A DNA stretch of 64,000 bases, taken from Cytospora piceicola. Its lineage: Eukaryota; Ascomycota; Sordariomycetes; Diaporthales; Cytosporaceae. The DNA is taken from positions 1,054,001 through 1,118,000 of the forward strand of contig JALQBC010000004.1 of assembly GCA_023375675.1 (NCBI GenBank), read 5' to 3'. A program made the translations under genes and the position numbers. Shown piece by piece: positions 11,811-22,174 of the stretch (the stretch's first letter is position 1; each line of letters opens with the position of its first letter). The notes under the pieces are model-generated. The model was not told where the DNA came from, made no database searches, and saw only the letters and a list, made by a program, of their open reading frames with translations.

Positions 11811-12269
11811 ATGGACCAAATATTCAACTTCTTCTTCGTCATATACGACCGCTTCACGAGCAACCTCCGCGGCTCGCTCGAGGGCATGTCCCCGGAGAAG
11901 TGGATCCGCATCGTCATCGTCGTCGGCGCGTACGTGCTCATCCGGCCGTACCTGCTCAAGCTCGGCGGCAAGGTGCAGATGGCGCAGCACGAGAAGGAGG
12001 CCGAGGCGACCAAGGCGGAGGAGGAGGCCAAGGCCAAGGCCAAGATGTCGCCCAACGAGCTGCGCGGCCACACCGTACAAGTGCCCGGCGACAGCGACGA
12101 CAGCGAGGCGGAGGAGGAGGGACAGGCGTCCGCCACCGAGTGGGGGAAGAAGGCCCGGCGCAGGCAGAAGACCATGATCAAGAAGATCCTGAACGCGGAG
12201 GAGAAGAGGCTGAGGGAGCTGCAGGAGGATGACGAGGACAAGGACATCCAGGAGTTCCTGACGGAGTAG
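11811..12269 (+). CDS. PGA2: Pga2-like ER/trafficking membrane protein
   Basis: This is a 152-residue single-exon protein matching the Pga2 family, which in yeast is needed for processing of Gas1 and alkaline phosphatase and is found at the ER/nuclear envelope. Residues 1-30 are followed by one membrane segment (about 31-50, IRIVIVVGAYVLIRPYLLKL). A charged, Ala/Glu/Lys-rich coiled region comes next, then an acidic patch (DSDDSEAEEEG). The C-terminal basic helix contains WGKKARRRQK. The start is the first ATG after a C-rich leader. The family call rests on the combination of membrane anchor, NELRGHTV block and WGKKAR block. Confidence 0.85.
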   Translation: MDQIFNFFFVIYDRFTSNLRGSLEGMSPEKWIRIVIVVGAYVLIRPYLLKLGGKVQMAQHEKEAEATKAEEEAKAKAKMSPNELRGHTVQVPGDSDDSEAEEEGQASATEWGKKARRRQKTMIKKILNAEEKRLRELQEDDEDKDIQEFLTE

Positions 12270-12610
12270 GAGGATGGGCGGAATATGCTTGCTTTCCGAC
12301 TGCACAACGAGGAACAGAACTTGAAGGAAAGTTGCAGTACTCGCATGTCGAGGAATTGAGGCAACTATAATATCAAAATATGACATAATCACAGACCAGA
12401 CCAGCTGTCGGTAAAGCATTAATTTCACACAGATTGGCAGTCGCATATATAGTATGGCAACCAGCATCACCGGGTGTTGGAAAGTTGTATTGCCTTGTCA
12501 TGAAGACGACACCTCAGCTGACTCTGGAGATTTTCTTCCATCATCTCACACGACTTTGGTCATTGCCGCGTGTCCAGTAGCGATGGCCGCCATTGCCCAA
12601 GATCGTTCCA
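12270..12610. other. short convergent spacer
   Basis: This spacer of about 340 bp lies between the PGA2 stop and the end of the next, oppositely transcribed (probably broken) gene. Nothing was recognised in it. Confidence 0.5.
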
Positions 12611-13776
12611 TTACTTCCCTATCCCCTCAGGTTCTTGTATATCCATGCGGCCCTTCCTCTTCGTCTCTTTGATTCCCTTTACGAAGGCTTCGCGTCTTGG
12701 TCCTTGTTCTGGAGCATCCCGGAAGACGTAGCCACAGAGCCGCAGTCGATAGTGCGACCTATAAAATACCGAGTCTTGTACCGTGCGGCGCCTGTGGACG
12801 TAAAGCCAAGCATTGAACGGGCCCGACTCCAGATCATCTACTCCATCTTGGTTTATCATTAAATCGTCAAAGGCGGCTGACCGCCATGAACCAAGGTTAT
12901 GTCGCCAATATGGGAGGCTGTCGCGTAACGGGGCAGCATTCTCAATGAAATCAGTCGCCAACCCACGTGAGGAGTACGGCAGGCCTTTAGACTTCAGAAG
13001 CCGCAGGCGCTCTTCATAAGTATTGGTGCAGCCAATCTCGAAGAGGAAGCGCAGTCCGTATAACAGCTACAACAGACCAATTGTGTCAGAGAGCAGACAA
13101 TGGTACGGGCCGAATCTGGTCGAACGCAGCTTACAAATGCCTGTTTACACTTATTATCTTTTCCCCTGAAAGCCAGTCAACCGACTTGGCACCCCATTCT
13201 ATGTCACGAGTAGCCACTTCGTCGAATGCTGAATATGGGAGATTAGCTAGGCACGTTATTGTCACGCTGTCTGGATGGTCAGGTACGCACCATTGGACAA
13301 GAGTCCTTCCAGGTAGTCGTGTATGCAGGCAAGCTGCTCATTTACTCAGGGCGGAAGGTAGAAGAAGAATACATGGGCCCCCCTGACCGAGATGTCGTCC
13401 TGCTGGCCGCCCGAAACTGGGTGTTTGTCCGTGCCACTGGTCATGTTGCAATACAGTTGAAAACGGTAGAATGCTCGGCGGATGCGAAAGACTTCATTTT
13501 CCGAAAAGCGCTTCGTACTTATTTGGCTCTGTTCGAAGAGCCATCGGGCTGCAAGTGGGAGCGTATCACTCAGGTAACGATCAGCGAAACGCTCGATGAG
13601 CTTGTGATTCTTACTGAGTGAAACCGCAAAAGCAGGTCCTAAGCTTTTGTGTTCCAGCCTCATCCGCAGATATGAGTCTTCGTAGAAATAGGGTGGCCAC
13701 AAGTTTCTATGATCCGAAAGCCAAGAGAACAGTCCATGAAGCTTGCGCGAGCGCCGAATCCGATATTCGTTGCGCC
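12611..13776 (-). pseudogene. conserved fungal hypothetical gene with in-frame TGA
   Basis: Four exon-like blocks fit on the minus strand: about 13776-13291, 13228-13149 and 13066-12611, the first being interrupted. The introns 13229-13290 and 13067-13148 have proper GT/AG ends and keep frame. The protein reads RNLWPPYF, KLIERFADRYLSDTLPL, VNEQLACIHDYLEGLL, VDWLSGEK, LRFLFEIG and LPYWRHNLGSW, as in the F-box-like hypothetical proteins common in filamentous fungi. A TGA at 13346-13348 interrupts it where I expect Trp (LPP-W-xNEQL). No start codon was found for the first block; a TAA lies just upstream unless another exon exists. An alternative is a 39- or 54-nt intron removing the TGA in frame, which would make the gene intact. 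Function is unknown. Confidence 0.55.
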
Positions 13777-14039
13777 CTGCTTCTTAGGTGATGGCCGCGT
13801 ACACCATCAGGTTTTGGCGTCTCAAAGCTTTCTTTCGCTTGTTCAGTGCTCACAGACAATTGTTGTTTGTTATCAATGCATATGTATCAAGCGGAACTCA
13901 TCCGTGGGTCATAGATGTTACTTGCTAAGGAGCTCGTGGACTCTTTGGCCATTGAGCATTGCTGCCTACCATTTTTCACACACTATGGAAATATATACAC
14001 ACTATAATGAATTCTGACTGTTTATGATTCTAGATGATT

Positions 14040-15563
14040 CTAGACAATATCCTGCTTGCTTTCTACCTCACTCGGAGGTTGATACTTGAAACCAAGTTCC
14101 TCTAGCGACTTCGCCTTGCGCCCGGTCAACTCAAACTTCAGCTTCGCCTCCACGTAGATTCCGCGCTCCCACTTTTGTACCTCGTCCCACACTGGTGGTT
14201 CTTTGCCTTTCCCGCTGTTTGACTTCTTGGCCCACTCGTGGAACTCATCCAGGTAGTCGGCGTCGCCGAGCTTGGGGAAGACGTGGATTGCTTTCCCGCG
14301 TCTTATGGCCTCTTCTTCCTCCCACTGAGACATCTCCTCAACGGAGGGCAATGACAGAGCATTTGACCATACCCTCGCAAAGATGGCGGCCTGTGCCTCG
14401 GAAACAGGGAAAGGCACCACTCTGATCGGTAGCCCGGGGAAGACCAACGTCGGATGGCCGATATGGAACAAATGTTTGTAAAGCCCGTATACCCTCCTCC
14501 CGTCAGAGACCAACCCGGGTGTGAGGGTCTCTAAAAATGGAAAGGTGAACAAATACCCTGTACAATATAAAATTGCATCCAGATCCTTCTCGACTCGACC
14601 GTCCGAGAATCTGACGCCCCTCTCCTCCACCAGAAACTCTTCTATGGCGGGAACTTCTTCAGCACCTACGTGTGCCAAGTTTTCTTCGGGTGTAGGTTCG
14701 TGGACAGACAACAGCAGAGGGCTCTTGCAGTGCTGGCTGATCTGGGACGCGATATCGAGTCCCGACGCCGCATTGCCAACGACCAGAACCTTCTTGCCCA
14801 CGTAATCTTCGGGAACGCGGTAGCTTTTAGAGTGTGAAATCACGCCGGGGTGGGCGACGTTGAACTCGCTGATGTTCTTGACCTCAGGAATGTGCGTCGC
14901 CGCGTAGTGCCCATTCGCCACGACGACAGCATCAAATGTTTCTTTGGATTGCTGTCCGTCCTGGAGGTTCTCGGTCTCAATATCCCACCGCTCGTGATGA
15001 CCCTCGCGCCTGAGGGACACGGACTTGACCTGGGTAGAGAACTTGACAAGGTGCCGCACATCTTGCGAGTAGTCAACCAGGTACTCCTGAACAGACGCTC
15101 GAGAGGGGAAGATGAGACCGTCGTGAGGGAAATCCGAGTCGCCATACTTCATAATTGTCCAAGGAATATTGGTATGAAGAAGCTCATACATTGGCGAAGC
15201 GAACACGGGCTTATCTCCTGACTTGACCGGAGGATCGGGAGGATAGAAAGGACTCGCTTGAGGAACACGTGCATTGTCCGAGGGCTGTCGACTGTAGTAC
15301 CACACGCCGCCTACTTCCGGGTTCTGCTCGAATACGACGACGGACTCGAAGGCCTGCTGTGCGACGAGGTATTTGGCGGCTGATAAGCCGCAAGGCCCGG
15401 CGCCAATGATGGCGACCTTCTTGACGTCGAAACGCTCTGGTCTAACGGAGCCCATGGTGAAAGGTTGCAAGTCGTGAGAGACTGAGGTGCTCCTGAGGTT
15501 GGAAGGAAGACGCGGGGATCCTCTCAGCACCCTTCCAAGATAAGTCGACAGTCGAGACTGCAT
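14040..15563 (-). CDS. flavin-containing monooxygenase (FMO family)
   Basis: This is an FAD- and NADPH-dependent monooxygenase of the FMO1-like group, which oxidises soft nucleophiles such as thiols or amines. It is a single exon of 507 residues from ATG 15563; the frame opens earlier, but at a GTG codon. The FAD-binding motif GxGxxG reads GAGPCG at residues about 54-59. The NADPH-binding motif reads GNAASG in a VLVVGNAASGLD strand. An ATG-type motif appears as VVVANGHY. Residues 1-36 are Arg-rich and free of acidic residues at first (QSRLSTYLGRVLRGSPRL), as in a mitochondrial presequence. A second ATG at 15455 (residue 37) would give a cytosolic form. It is divergent from the telomere-type gene across 509 bp. 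Confidence 0.9.
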   Translation of the reverse strand: MQSRLSTYLGRVLRGSPRLPSNLRSTSVSHDLQPFTMGSVRPERFDVKKVAIIGAGPCGLSAAKYLVAQQAFESVVVFEQNPEVGGVWYYSRQPSDNARVPQASPFYPPDPPVKSGDKPVFASPMYELLHTNIPWTIMKYGDSDFPHDGLIFPSRASVQEYLVDYSQDVRHLVKFSTQVKSVSLRREGHHERWDIETENLQDGQQSKETFDAVVVANGHYAATHIPEVKNISEFNVAHPGVISHSKSYRVPEDYVGKKVLVVGNAASGLDIASQISQHCKSPLLLSVHEPTPEENLAHVGAEEVPAIEEFLVEERGVRFSDGRVEKDLDAILYCTGYLFTFPFLETLTPGLVSDGRRVYGLYKHLFHIGHPTLVFPGLPIRVVPFPVSEAQAAIFARVWSNALSLPSVEEMSQWEEEEAIRRGKAIHVFPKLGDADYLDEFHEWAKKSNSGKGKEPPVWDEVQKWERGIYVEAKLKFELTGRKAKSLEELGFKYQPPSEVESKQDIV

Positions 15564-16072
15564 AAATGCCCGCACTTTGCCTTCACAACCTGACTTCTAA
15601 GAAATATGGCGTGACCTCGTCGGGCACGTGGGCTCCGTATCAATTGTACGGACCGGTGCCGGACCGGAGACGTCCCAACCCTTGTCCTCCGTTAATTCTA
15701 GTATACTGCCCTGCCGCCTTCCCGTTCGGGTACCTAGGTACCTAGGTAGACTTTCATGCTGCCGTTGCACAGTTGTACCCTTGTATCCTTGTAACTTTGT
15801 ACCTCATAGCTCATAGCTTCTAGCTCCTAGCGCGCCCATCACGCTGATGGAGGAAAGTCGCGACCCCAAGACAATTAGATACATAAGTACCGACAAAGAC
15901 GGAACAACCATCTCAAAGCAGCAATTCGAAGCCACACACGACAATCCTGACACCGCATCGTCAAACATCGATTCGAACCACCAGATGGCTGATCGGAATA
16001 CTGTTGTCCGGCACACCTGAACGATGATTTAACCATCTGCTCGTACCGCAATACCACACTACGTCCGCGACT
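15564..16072. promoter_or_regulatory. divergent promoter region, FMO / Telo_bind gene
   Basis: This 509-bp spacer lies between two divergent start codons. It contains a tandem TACCTAGG motif at 15730-15749, and C/T-rich stretches and a CTAGCTCCTAG repeat at 15800-15830. No factor site was identified. Confidence 0.5.
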
Positions 16073-19000
16073 ATGGCATCTGCAGATGGAGACGTCGAGC
16101 AGCTGCTCGCTTCAAGGACGACAACGCCTATAACGCAGCTGAAACCAGATATATCCGACCAGGCGACACGGAAAATCCATGGGGAAGTTACCATTACCTG
16201 GCCATACAGCTCCGTCAACAAGAGGTTCGCCTTTCTGCTTGCCGAGCCAGATTTCCGACTGCGACGCGAGAAAGGACAAGTGCGCATCGTGCTCAATGGA
16301 CCCAGCGCGGAAGCTGTTGGCGACTGGGAGCTTGGGGGCGGTGATGAGGTCACTTTAGCTCTGGATGGTGTAGAATGGGCCAAAGACGAGGAGCCGGCTC
16401 GGCCACCCGGATCTCGTCTGGACTGGCAACTGAAGTTCACCGGGAAGCTCGTGCTTAAAGTAGGAAGCTCGTTTGTATCTTGAGGCAAAGATGCACATAC
16501 TGACACGACTCTGTAGGCCACACTAGGCGAGACTCAAGAGACCAAACTCATCCACCTTGACCAGTCTCTTCCAACCGAGCCAGTCGAGGCGCCCGAGCCC
16601 GTTCACTTCGCCGAGATCGACACCTCAATATTCGACGACGAGCCACTGCTTGAGGAAGCTCACGCTTCACCTCCTAAAGCCGAGTATGCAACGCCGGTAT
16701 TCATAAAGAGGTCGCGGCCTTCATACGGCCCTCTTTTTGAATTTGACCTGGATGACGAAATCGAAGATGACGGTGGCAGAAGAGGCAAGGGCCGCAAACG
16801 ACCCAGATACTCAGTCCAAAATGGCAGGTGGAGATACCGCGAAGAAAGTGAAAGCCCCGAGCCAGAGGTGGTGCAAGATTCATCTTCACCTGCGCCGGAG
16901 CAAGATGTCGATGCAGTTATGCAGGATACGCCTTCGAAGACCCAAATGACGGATGGAGCCTGCCAGACCGATGAACACGCCCTCCTGCTACCCCCCGAGA
17001 GTGCAGAAAATACACCGTCAAGGAGCTGGAACAGAACAGAACCATCGTATGCCTTTGATGACGCAGCGCTAGGTTCATCGGGTGTCGCGACCACCGACAC
17101 GGGTGTCCAAGCCTCCTCTGCTAGAGAAAAGACCACACTGCCCAAGCACCAAATATTTGGACAGCAACCACCGGGGGTGGAGAGTACACCAGAACCATCC
17201 AACTCTTTCGGTTTCGCGCCTGGTCATTCGGGTCTTCCTCACATCGAGTCAAACGTTCAGGCAGGATTTGGTGTGCCACAAACCGGGCCTTCTACACCAG
17301 TGCCCGCTTACCCACAACTACAGGCGTCGTCTCTATTTGGAACTGGACCAGCACCAAGACAACCAATGTTTGGTCAGCCATCAAGCATCGGAGCTGGATT
17401 TGGTGTTGCGGGCGGCTCTTTGGTAGACTCAGTGAGATTCGGATTCGGCCAGCAACCGCAATCCACATTTGGTGGTATGCAATTTACACCCTCACAGCAA
17501 CCACCACAGTACTATGATGCTTACCACTACCCAGCATTGTATCCTGACCCTCAGCAACCTTCCGATCATGTTTCTCCTGCCTCGCACCACTCCCACGAGG
17601 TGTCCACCCAGCATGCCCAGCACGACAACATACCGGAGACAGTATCGACCAACGTACCTTCGAATCAGGTTATGAACCATGAGGTGCCATTGTGGCCTAT
17701 TGGAGCTCAGACCTTGGACCACTCTCATGCTGTTGCTCATCTTGATGCTCCCGAGGAGTTGCGCTCTGACGGTAGCATCCCCGAGAAAACACCACCAGGT
17801 ATGATCCCTCCCTCGGTAGAAGATGGAACGCGAAATCCGGATGAAATGAGGGATGAAGGTATCCTTTCACGACCAGTCTTCGAGCAAGGGGTGCCGCGAG
17901 CGGCATTTCGTCATGGGCGAGAAGAGTCGGCGGATGAGGACGAGGATTCCATGGACAGCGACGAGGAGGCCGATTATGACGAAGATGAAAAAGGAAACGA
18001 CTATGATATGAGAAATTATGATCGTGTTTCCGATGACGACGAGGGATTCGAAGGCGCAGAGGAGGCCCTCTCAGACGGGGAGATGCTCGACGAAGACGGA
18101 GACGAATTTTACGACGACGAGGAAGACTACGATGAGGAGGATTACGAGGAAGATGGCTATGCAGCTCCCGACCATTACCAACAAGCACCGCAACTGGCAC
18201 CCCAGCCTCCAGCCCACCAGGATCCGGTAGTCATTGATCTGCTCTCAGATTCAGACGACGATGAAGCCCCGCAAGCGCCAGCGCCGCCTCAAAACCACGC
18301 CTCACGGCCTCAGATGGATGGAATCGCTAAGTCCGAACCCGAGGATGATCGCAGTGGTGACTTGGCGGACGATGGTAGGCCACCGCCCGCCTTACCCTGG
18401 CAACAGTCCGTGGAGGACGGGCGAAAGCAACACTCTGAAGAGGAGCCCGAAGAGGAGCCCGAAGAGGAGCCTTTAGAGGAGCCCGTAGAGGAGCTCGAAG
18501 AGGAGCTCGAAGAGGAGCTCAGACAGATTCCCGAGGAGAAAGTCGACGATGCAGGGACGCCATCTCACGACGAGCAATTCTCCGATGGTGAAGGATCCAG
18601 TGAATACAAGGACGACGAGGATGCTAGTCAAGGATCTGAAGATGATGAGGACGAACCAGAAAGCGTCGAAGTAAGACACGGCGTGGAAATCATCGAGGAA
18701 AATATCACAGTCGATTCCATCCGCAGTATCCCGGAAGTGGAAGAGGCAACGACTTCGAGCCCACCGCGGCTGGACGAAAAAGCCGAGAGTGATGTTGGGC
18801 AGAGTCCAGAAGAAGGACTGCAAGTCGAGGATGTCACAGTAGACATGGTAGATGATACTCGGCAACGGACTAGTCAGGGTGACGGCATGGTCGAGGACGG
18901 TGGGCCACAGGATAATGTGGTTGAATCTTTCCAGACGCAGCCGATTGAGCTGGCTGCTTCTTTCCAGACGGAGTCAGGCGATTTCTCCGCGTCTTTCGAG

Positions 19001-20896
19001 ACACAACCGCAGCAACCCGCTGAGGAAAACTACATGGCCGCAGATCGCGAGTCGCCTGATAGCATCGTCGAGTCCTTTCAGACACAACCAGTTGACCTAG
19101 CTGCGCCTTTCCAGACAGAGTCAGGCGATTTGTCTGCATCTTTCCAGACGCAAAATGCAGACGCAACCATGGCTGATTTACCCGAGACATCGCAATTTGA
19201 AACCTCAAATCGAGAGGGCTTTGAAGAGGACGTTGTTATGGACGACGCTCCACAATACCGGGCCATCGATGAAAGTCAAGTCTCTGTTTCAGAGGAAGAT
19301 GCAGATGAGAAAGACGATGAAGACAGTATAATGCAGCTGCCACAAGGGGAAGAAGCCAAACCACTTGACGAAGAAAGCGAGAGGGTTGACCTGGAAAACA
19401 TGGCCGCAGAGCCACAGTCTGAAGCGGACGTCTTAGAAGATAAGACATTCAATGGCTTCTCAGATGGCCCACAGGATGCGCCGCCCTCTCCACTCATATC
19501 TCAACACCAAGGGGACCAACCCGCACCAGGAATGGTGGATATCTCCGTGACTACTGTTTCAAGCCATTTTGAGACTCAATTTGGCGGCAAACAAATGACC
19601 ACATTGGAAACCCAGGCAACGGAAGTGATGCTCAGCCAGACTTTCAAGGCGGATGACAAGCGGTTGAACGTTACAGATGGGGGCCTTGAGGTGGCGGAGG
19701 CAGTGCCTACTTCTGGCGAGGAGCTCGAAAGTGATGCCGAGAGTGTTAAGGATGGACGCTTGGCTTCAGATGACGAAGCTCAAGTGGATGCCGAGAAAGA
19801 TCTGGCTTTTTCGGAACCAGAACCAGAGCCTTCGGGAGACGAGGAGATGGCTGCGTCGTCGCCACCGCAACGGGAAGACGAACCAGAATCCGAAGGACCC
19901 GTTGAGGAAACCAAGGATAAAATTGTCCATGCACCCTCTGAACTTAGCGAAGACGACTTTCATGACGCTTCTGAGCTGCCCCAAACGGACGAGTCAGTCA
20001 GCATTGCCCATAATGATGACCGCGCCAGCTATGTCACGGCAGATTCGCAGGTTTCTGAACCCAGGGAGACAGAGGAGATCGGGTCGCCCCCTACATCCAG
20101 GCCACGACGTCAGGGCCGGAAACATAAAGATGACTCTAGTCTCCAGTTCGCAATATCAACCGTTGTCCCCAATAGGGGTCAACGCGCGCTTTCCGGGCAG
20201 CCAACCAGCCCAAGGGCAACTCGTAGTAAGACTATGACTTTCCAGAAGGCTGCAAGCCCCGAGGGCAACAACGAAGATATGAGCATCCAGCTTGCCCGAG
20301 CTGCTCTGAAGTCGCCCTCCAGGAGCAAGGCCCCTGCCGCTCCTGAGGACAAGGGGCAGGCCGACTTCGTCAAACGGCTTGGGGTTGATATGCCAGAATG
20401 TGTTCCCCTGAAGGATCTCAAATCTTATAACCGAAACAACCTGGACTTCGCCGTCGTGGCAACCAGCCACCACACCACCCCCCAGCGTACCAAGGCGCGG
20501 CAGTACGTAACAGGCTTCACAGCCACGGACCCCTCCATCGCCCCCGACGGCGTCATCGAGGTCTCGCTGTTCCGCGCGCACAAGGACTTCCTGCCCGTCG
20601 TGAAGCCGGGCGACTCGGTCCTCCTCCGTGGGTTCACGGTCACGGCGATGCCGGAACAGGGATTCGGGCTGCAGACCCACCCGGAGAACTCGAGCTGGGC
20701 GGTGTTTGACACGGACGGCGAGGAGGCGCTCCCGCAGATCCGGGGCCCGCCGGTCGAGCTGAGCGAAGAGGAGAAGGGGTACCTTGTGGACCTGAGGGCC
20801 TGGTATGCTGCGCTGGATGAGGGTGCGAAGGATAAGCTGGCGAGGGCTGCTGGTGAGATGGTTGAGAAGGGGAGAGAGAGTAGGGAGGCGAAATGA
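16073..20896 (+). CDS. large acidic protein with C-terminal Telo_bind (POT1/Cdc13-type) OB fold
   Basis: Exon 1 is 16073-16459 and exon 2 is 16517-20896, giving 1588 residues. The 57-nt intron has GTAGGA and TAG ends. Residues about 30-128 form a beta-rich block (ITWPYSSVNKRFAFLLAE, LDWQLKFTGKLVLK) that looks like an OB fold. Residues about 130-1400 are low-complexity and strongly acidic. They include Gly/Phe/Gln-rich stretches (residues about 280-350), Glu/Asp runs, and a SUMO-interaction-like motif VVIDLLSDSDDD starting near residue 700. They also hold a duplicated FQTQ block (residues about 932-959 and 981-1008). Residues about 1410-1560 (DLKSYNRNNLDFAVVATS, QYVTGFTATDPSI, LLRGFTVTAM, SSWAVF) match Telo_bind single-strand telomere-binding domains. 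I infer a telomere-end or CST-related role; it could instead bind other single-stranded DNA. Confidence 0.8.
18923..19153 (+). repeat. duplicated 28-residue FQTQ block inside the Telo_bind protein
   Basis: Coding units 18923-19006 and 19070-19153 encode near-identical 28-residue segments beginning ESFQTQP and containing FQTESGD. Their starts are 49 residues apart. Looser FET(Q) echoes follow to about 19610. Confidence 0.85.
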
Positions 20897-22174
20897 GTAG
20901 GCCGTCTTATGGGTGGACGAATGTGGTTACAGGATACACAAGTGTATCCCTTGTATATCCTGCTACGCTGAGGCGTACAGGTTGCCGGTATTGACTACGG
21001 TGACCTTGCAAAATGGCAGACCAGACTCGTTTGACAGTAGGCCCTCTGTGTTTTGTTGTAGCACAGGTACATGGCAGGATCAAATAATTGAACACTCTTG
21101 CACAGTAGTATGAATTTCCATGCTCTCCTTCATAGTCCTAATATCGACACGCAGCGATAGATCCGAGATATGTTATAGGGTCACGCAAACTGTTACAGCC
21201 CCACATGCGCACCACTATATAAACACTTCCGACTAGCCACCTACACTGTATATAAACCTCCCTTCTCTTCATGCAACAACAAAGTGTTCTGACCAGAACC
21301 ATAGTCCCCATGCAGCGCCGTGACACAAGCTGATCAGGCCTGTTCACGTCCGGTACGATAACTCCGCACCCTTCAGCTCGGCATAATTCAAGGAGGATAC
21401 TGGTCACGGTCGCGGTAAGGAGGCTGGCAACGGAGACGGAATTGGCCCAAGTATAACACAGCGTGCAAGCGAATCTGCGAGTAGCTGGTATGCTTCTCTA
21501 GATGCTTCATGCCTGTATCTACGAACCAAACCTTGGAATCTGGGCTCAAGCTGATATCAGAAAGTCATTTCACCATAAATCGCAAGTGAAACACGCTGCA
21601 AAAGATCGCTAAGTCGTACCTGTGCATAGCTAAGTATCTAGACGTTCCCCAAGGTAGCTAAGAAGATACTATACCGCGCTTGAGGGGGTACATGTATGAA
21701 GGATGTTATAACAACCGGAACAAGACCTTAGAGTTGTAAAGGATCTTTACATATACAAAGGCACCGTGAGTAGGTAGGCTACATGTTTCGATTATACAAC
21801 CTGCAACATCCCCAAGACCTTCGAAATTGGCCTTAGTAGGATGGACCTTCACAAAATACACATTCGTCTAGACCTGCGCCAGGCCTGAGGTTCGCCGGGA
21901 CAGGCTTACAAACAGTAGCCATGACTTATAAAAATATAAGATAGAGTTCGTCTCTATGATTTGCGTCGGGAGCCGCCAGGTTATAATGTGTTACATATGA
22001 TACTAATGGCTTTGGCGTCAGTTATTGGACAGGTCCTGAGCGGGGTTACTCAGCTGCGTACGAAGAAAATACAAAAATATTTTAGGTGATCACTCGTTCC
22101 GAACTCTGTCTCCGAGACTTCAAGTATCCTCAAAATCGCATGCCTCTGAATCATTCCACTCGTCCAGGATCACT
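20897..22174. other. 1.3 kb intergenic region
   Basis: This region follows the Telo_bind gene and precedes the HET gene. It includes a small inverted repeat just after the stop codon (20932-20949) and is more A/T-rich toward the HET gene. No further gene was recognised. Confidence 0.55.
20932..20949. repeat. short inverted repeat 36 bp after the Telo_bind stop
   Basis: The arms GGATACAC and GTGTATCC are exact reverse complements with a 2-bp spacer. It could form a 3'-UTR hairpin or be a palindromic protein site. Confidence 0.7.

Noticed and set aside
15956..15985. GGTTCGAATC-like sequence suggesting a tRNA T-arm
   Set aside because: The flanking bases do not form the T-stem or an acceptor stem on either strand.
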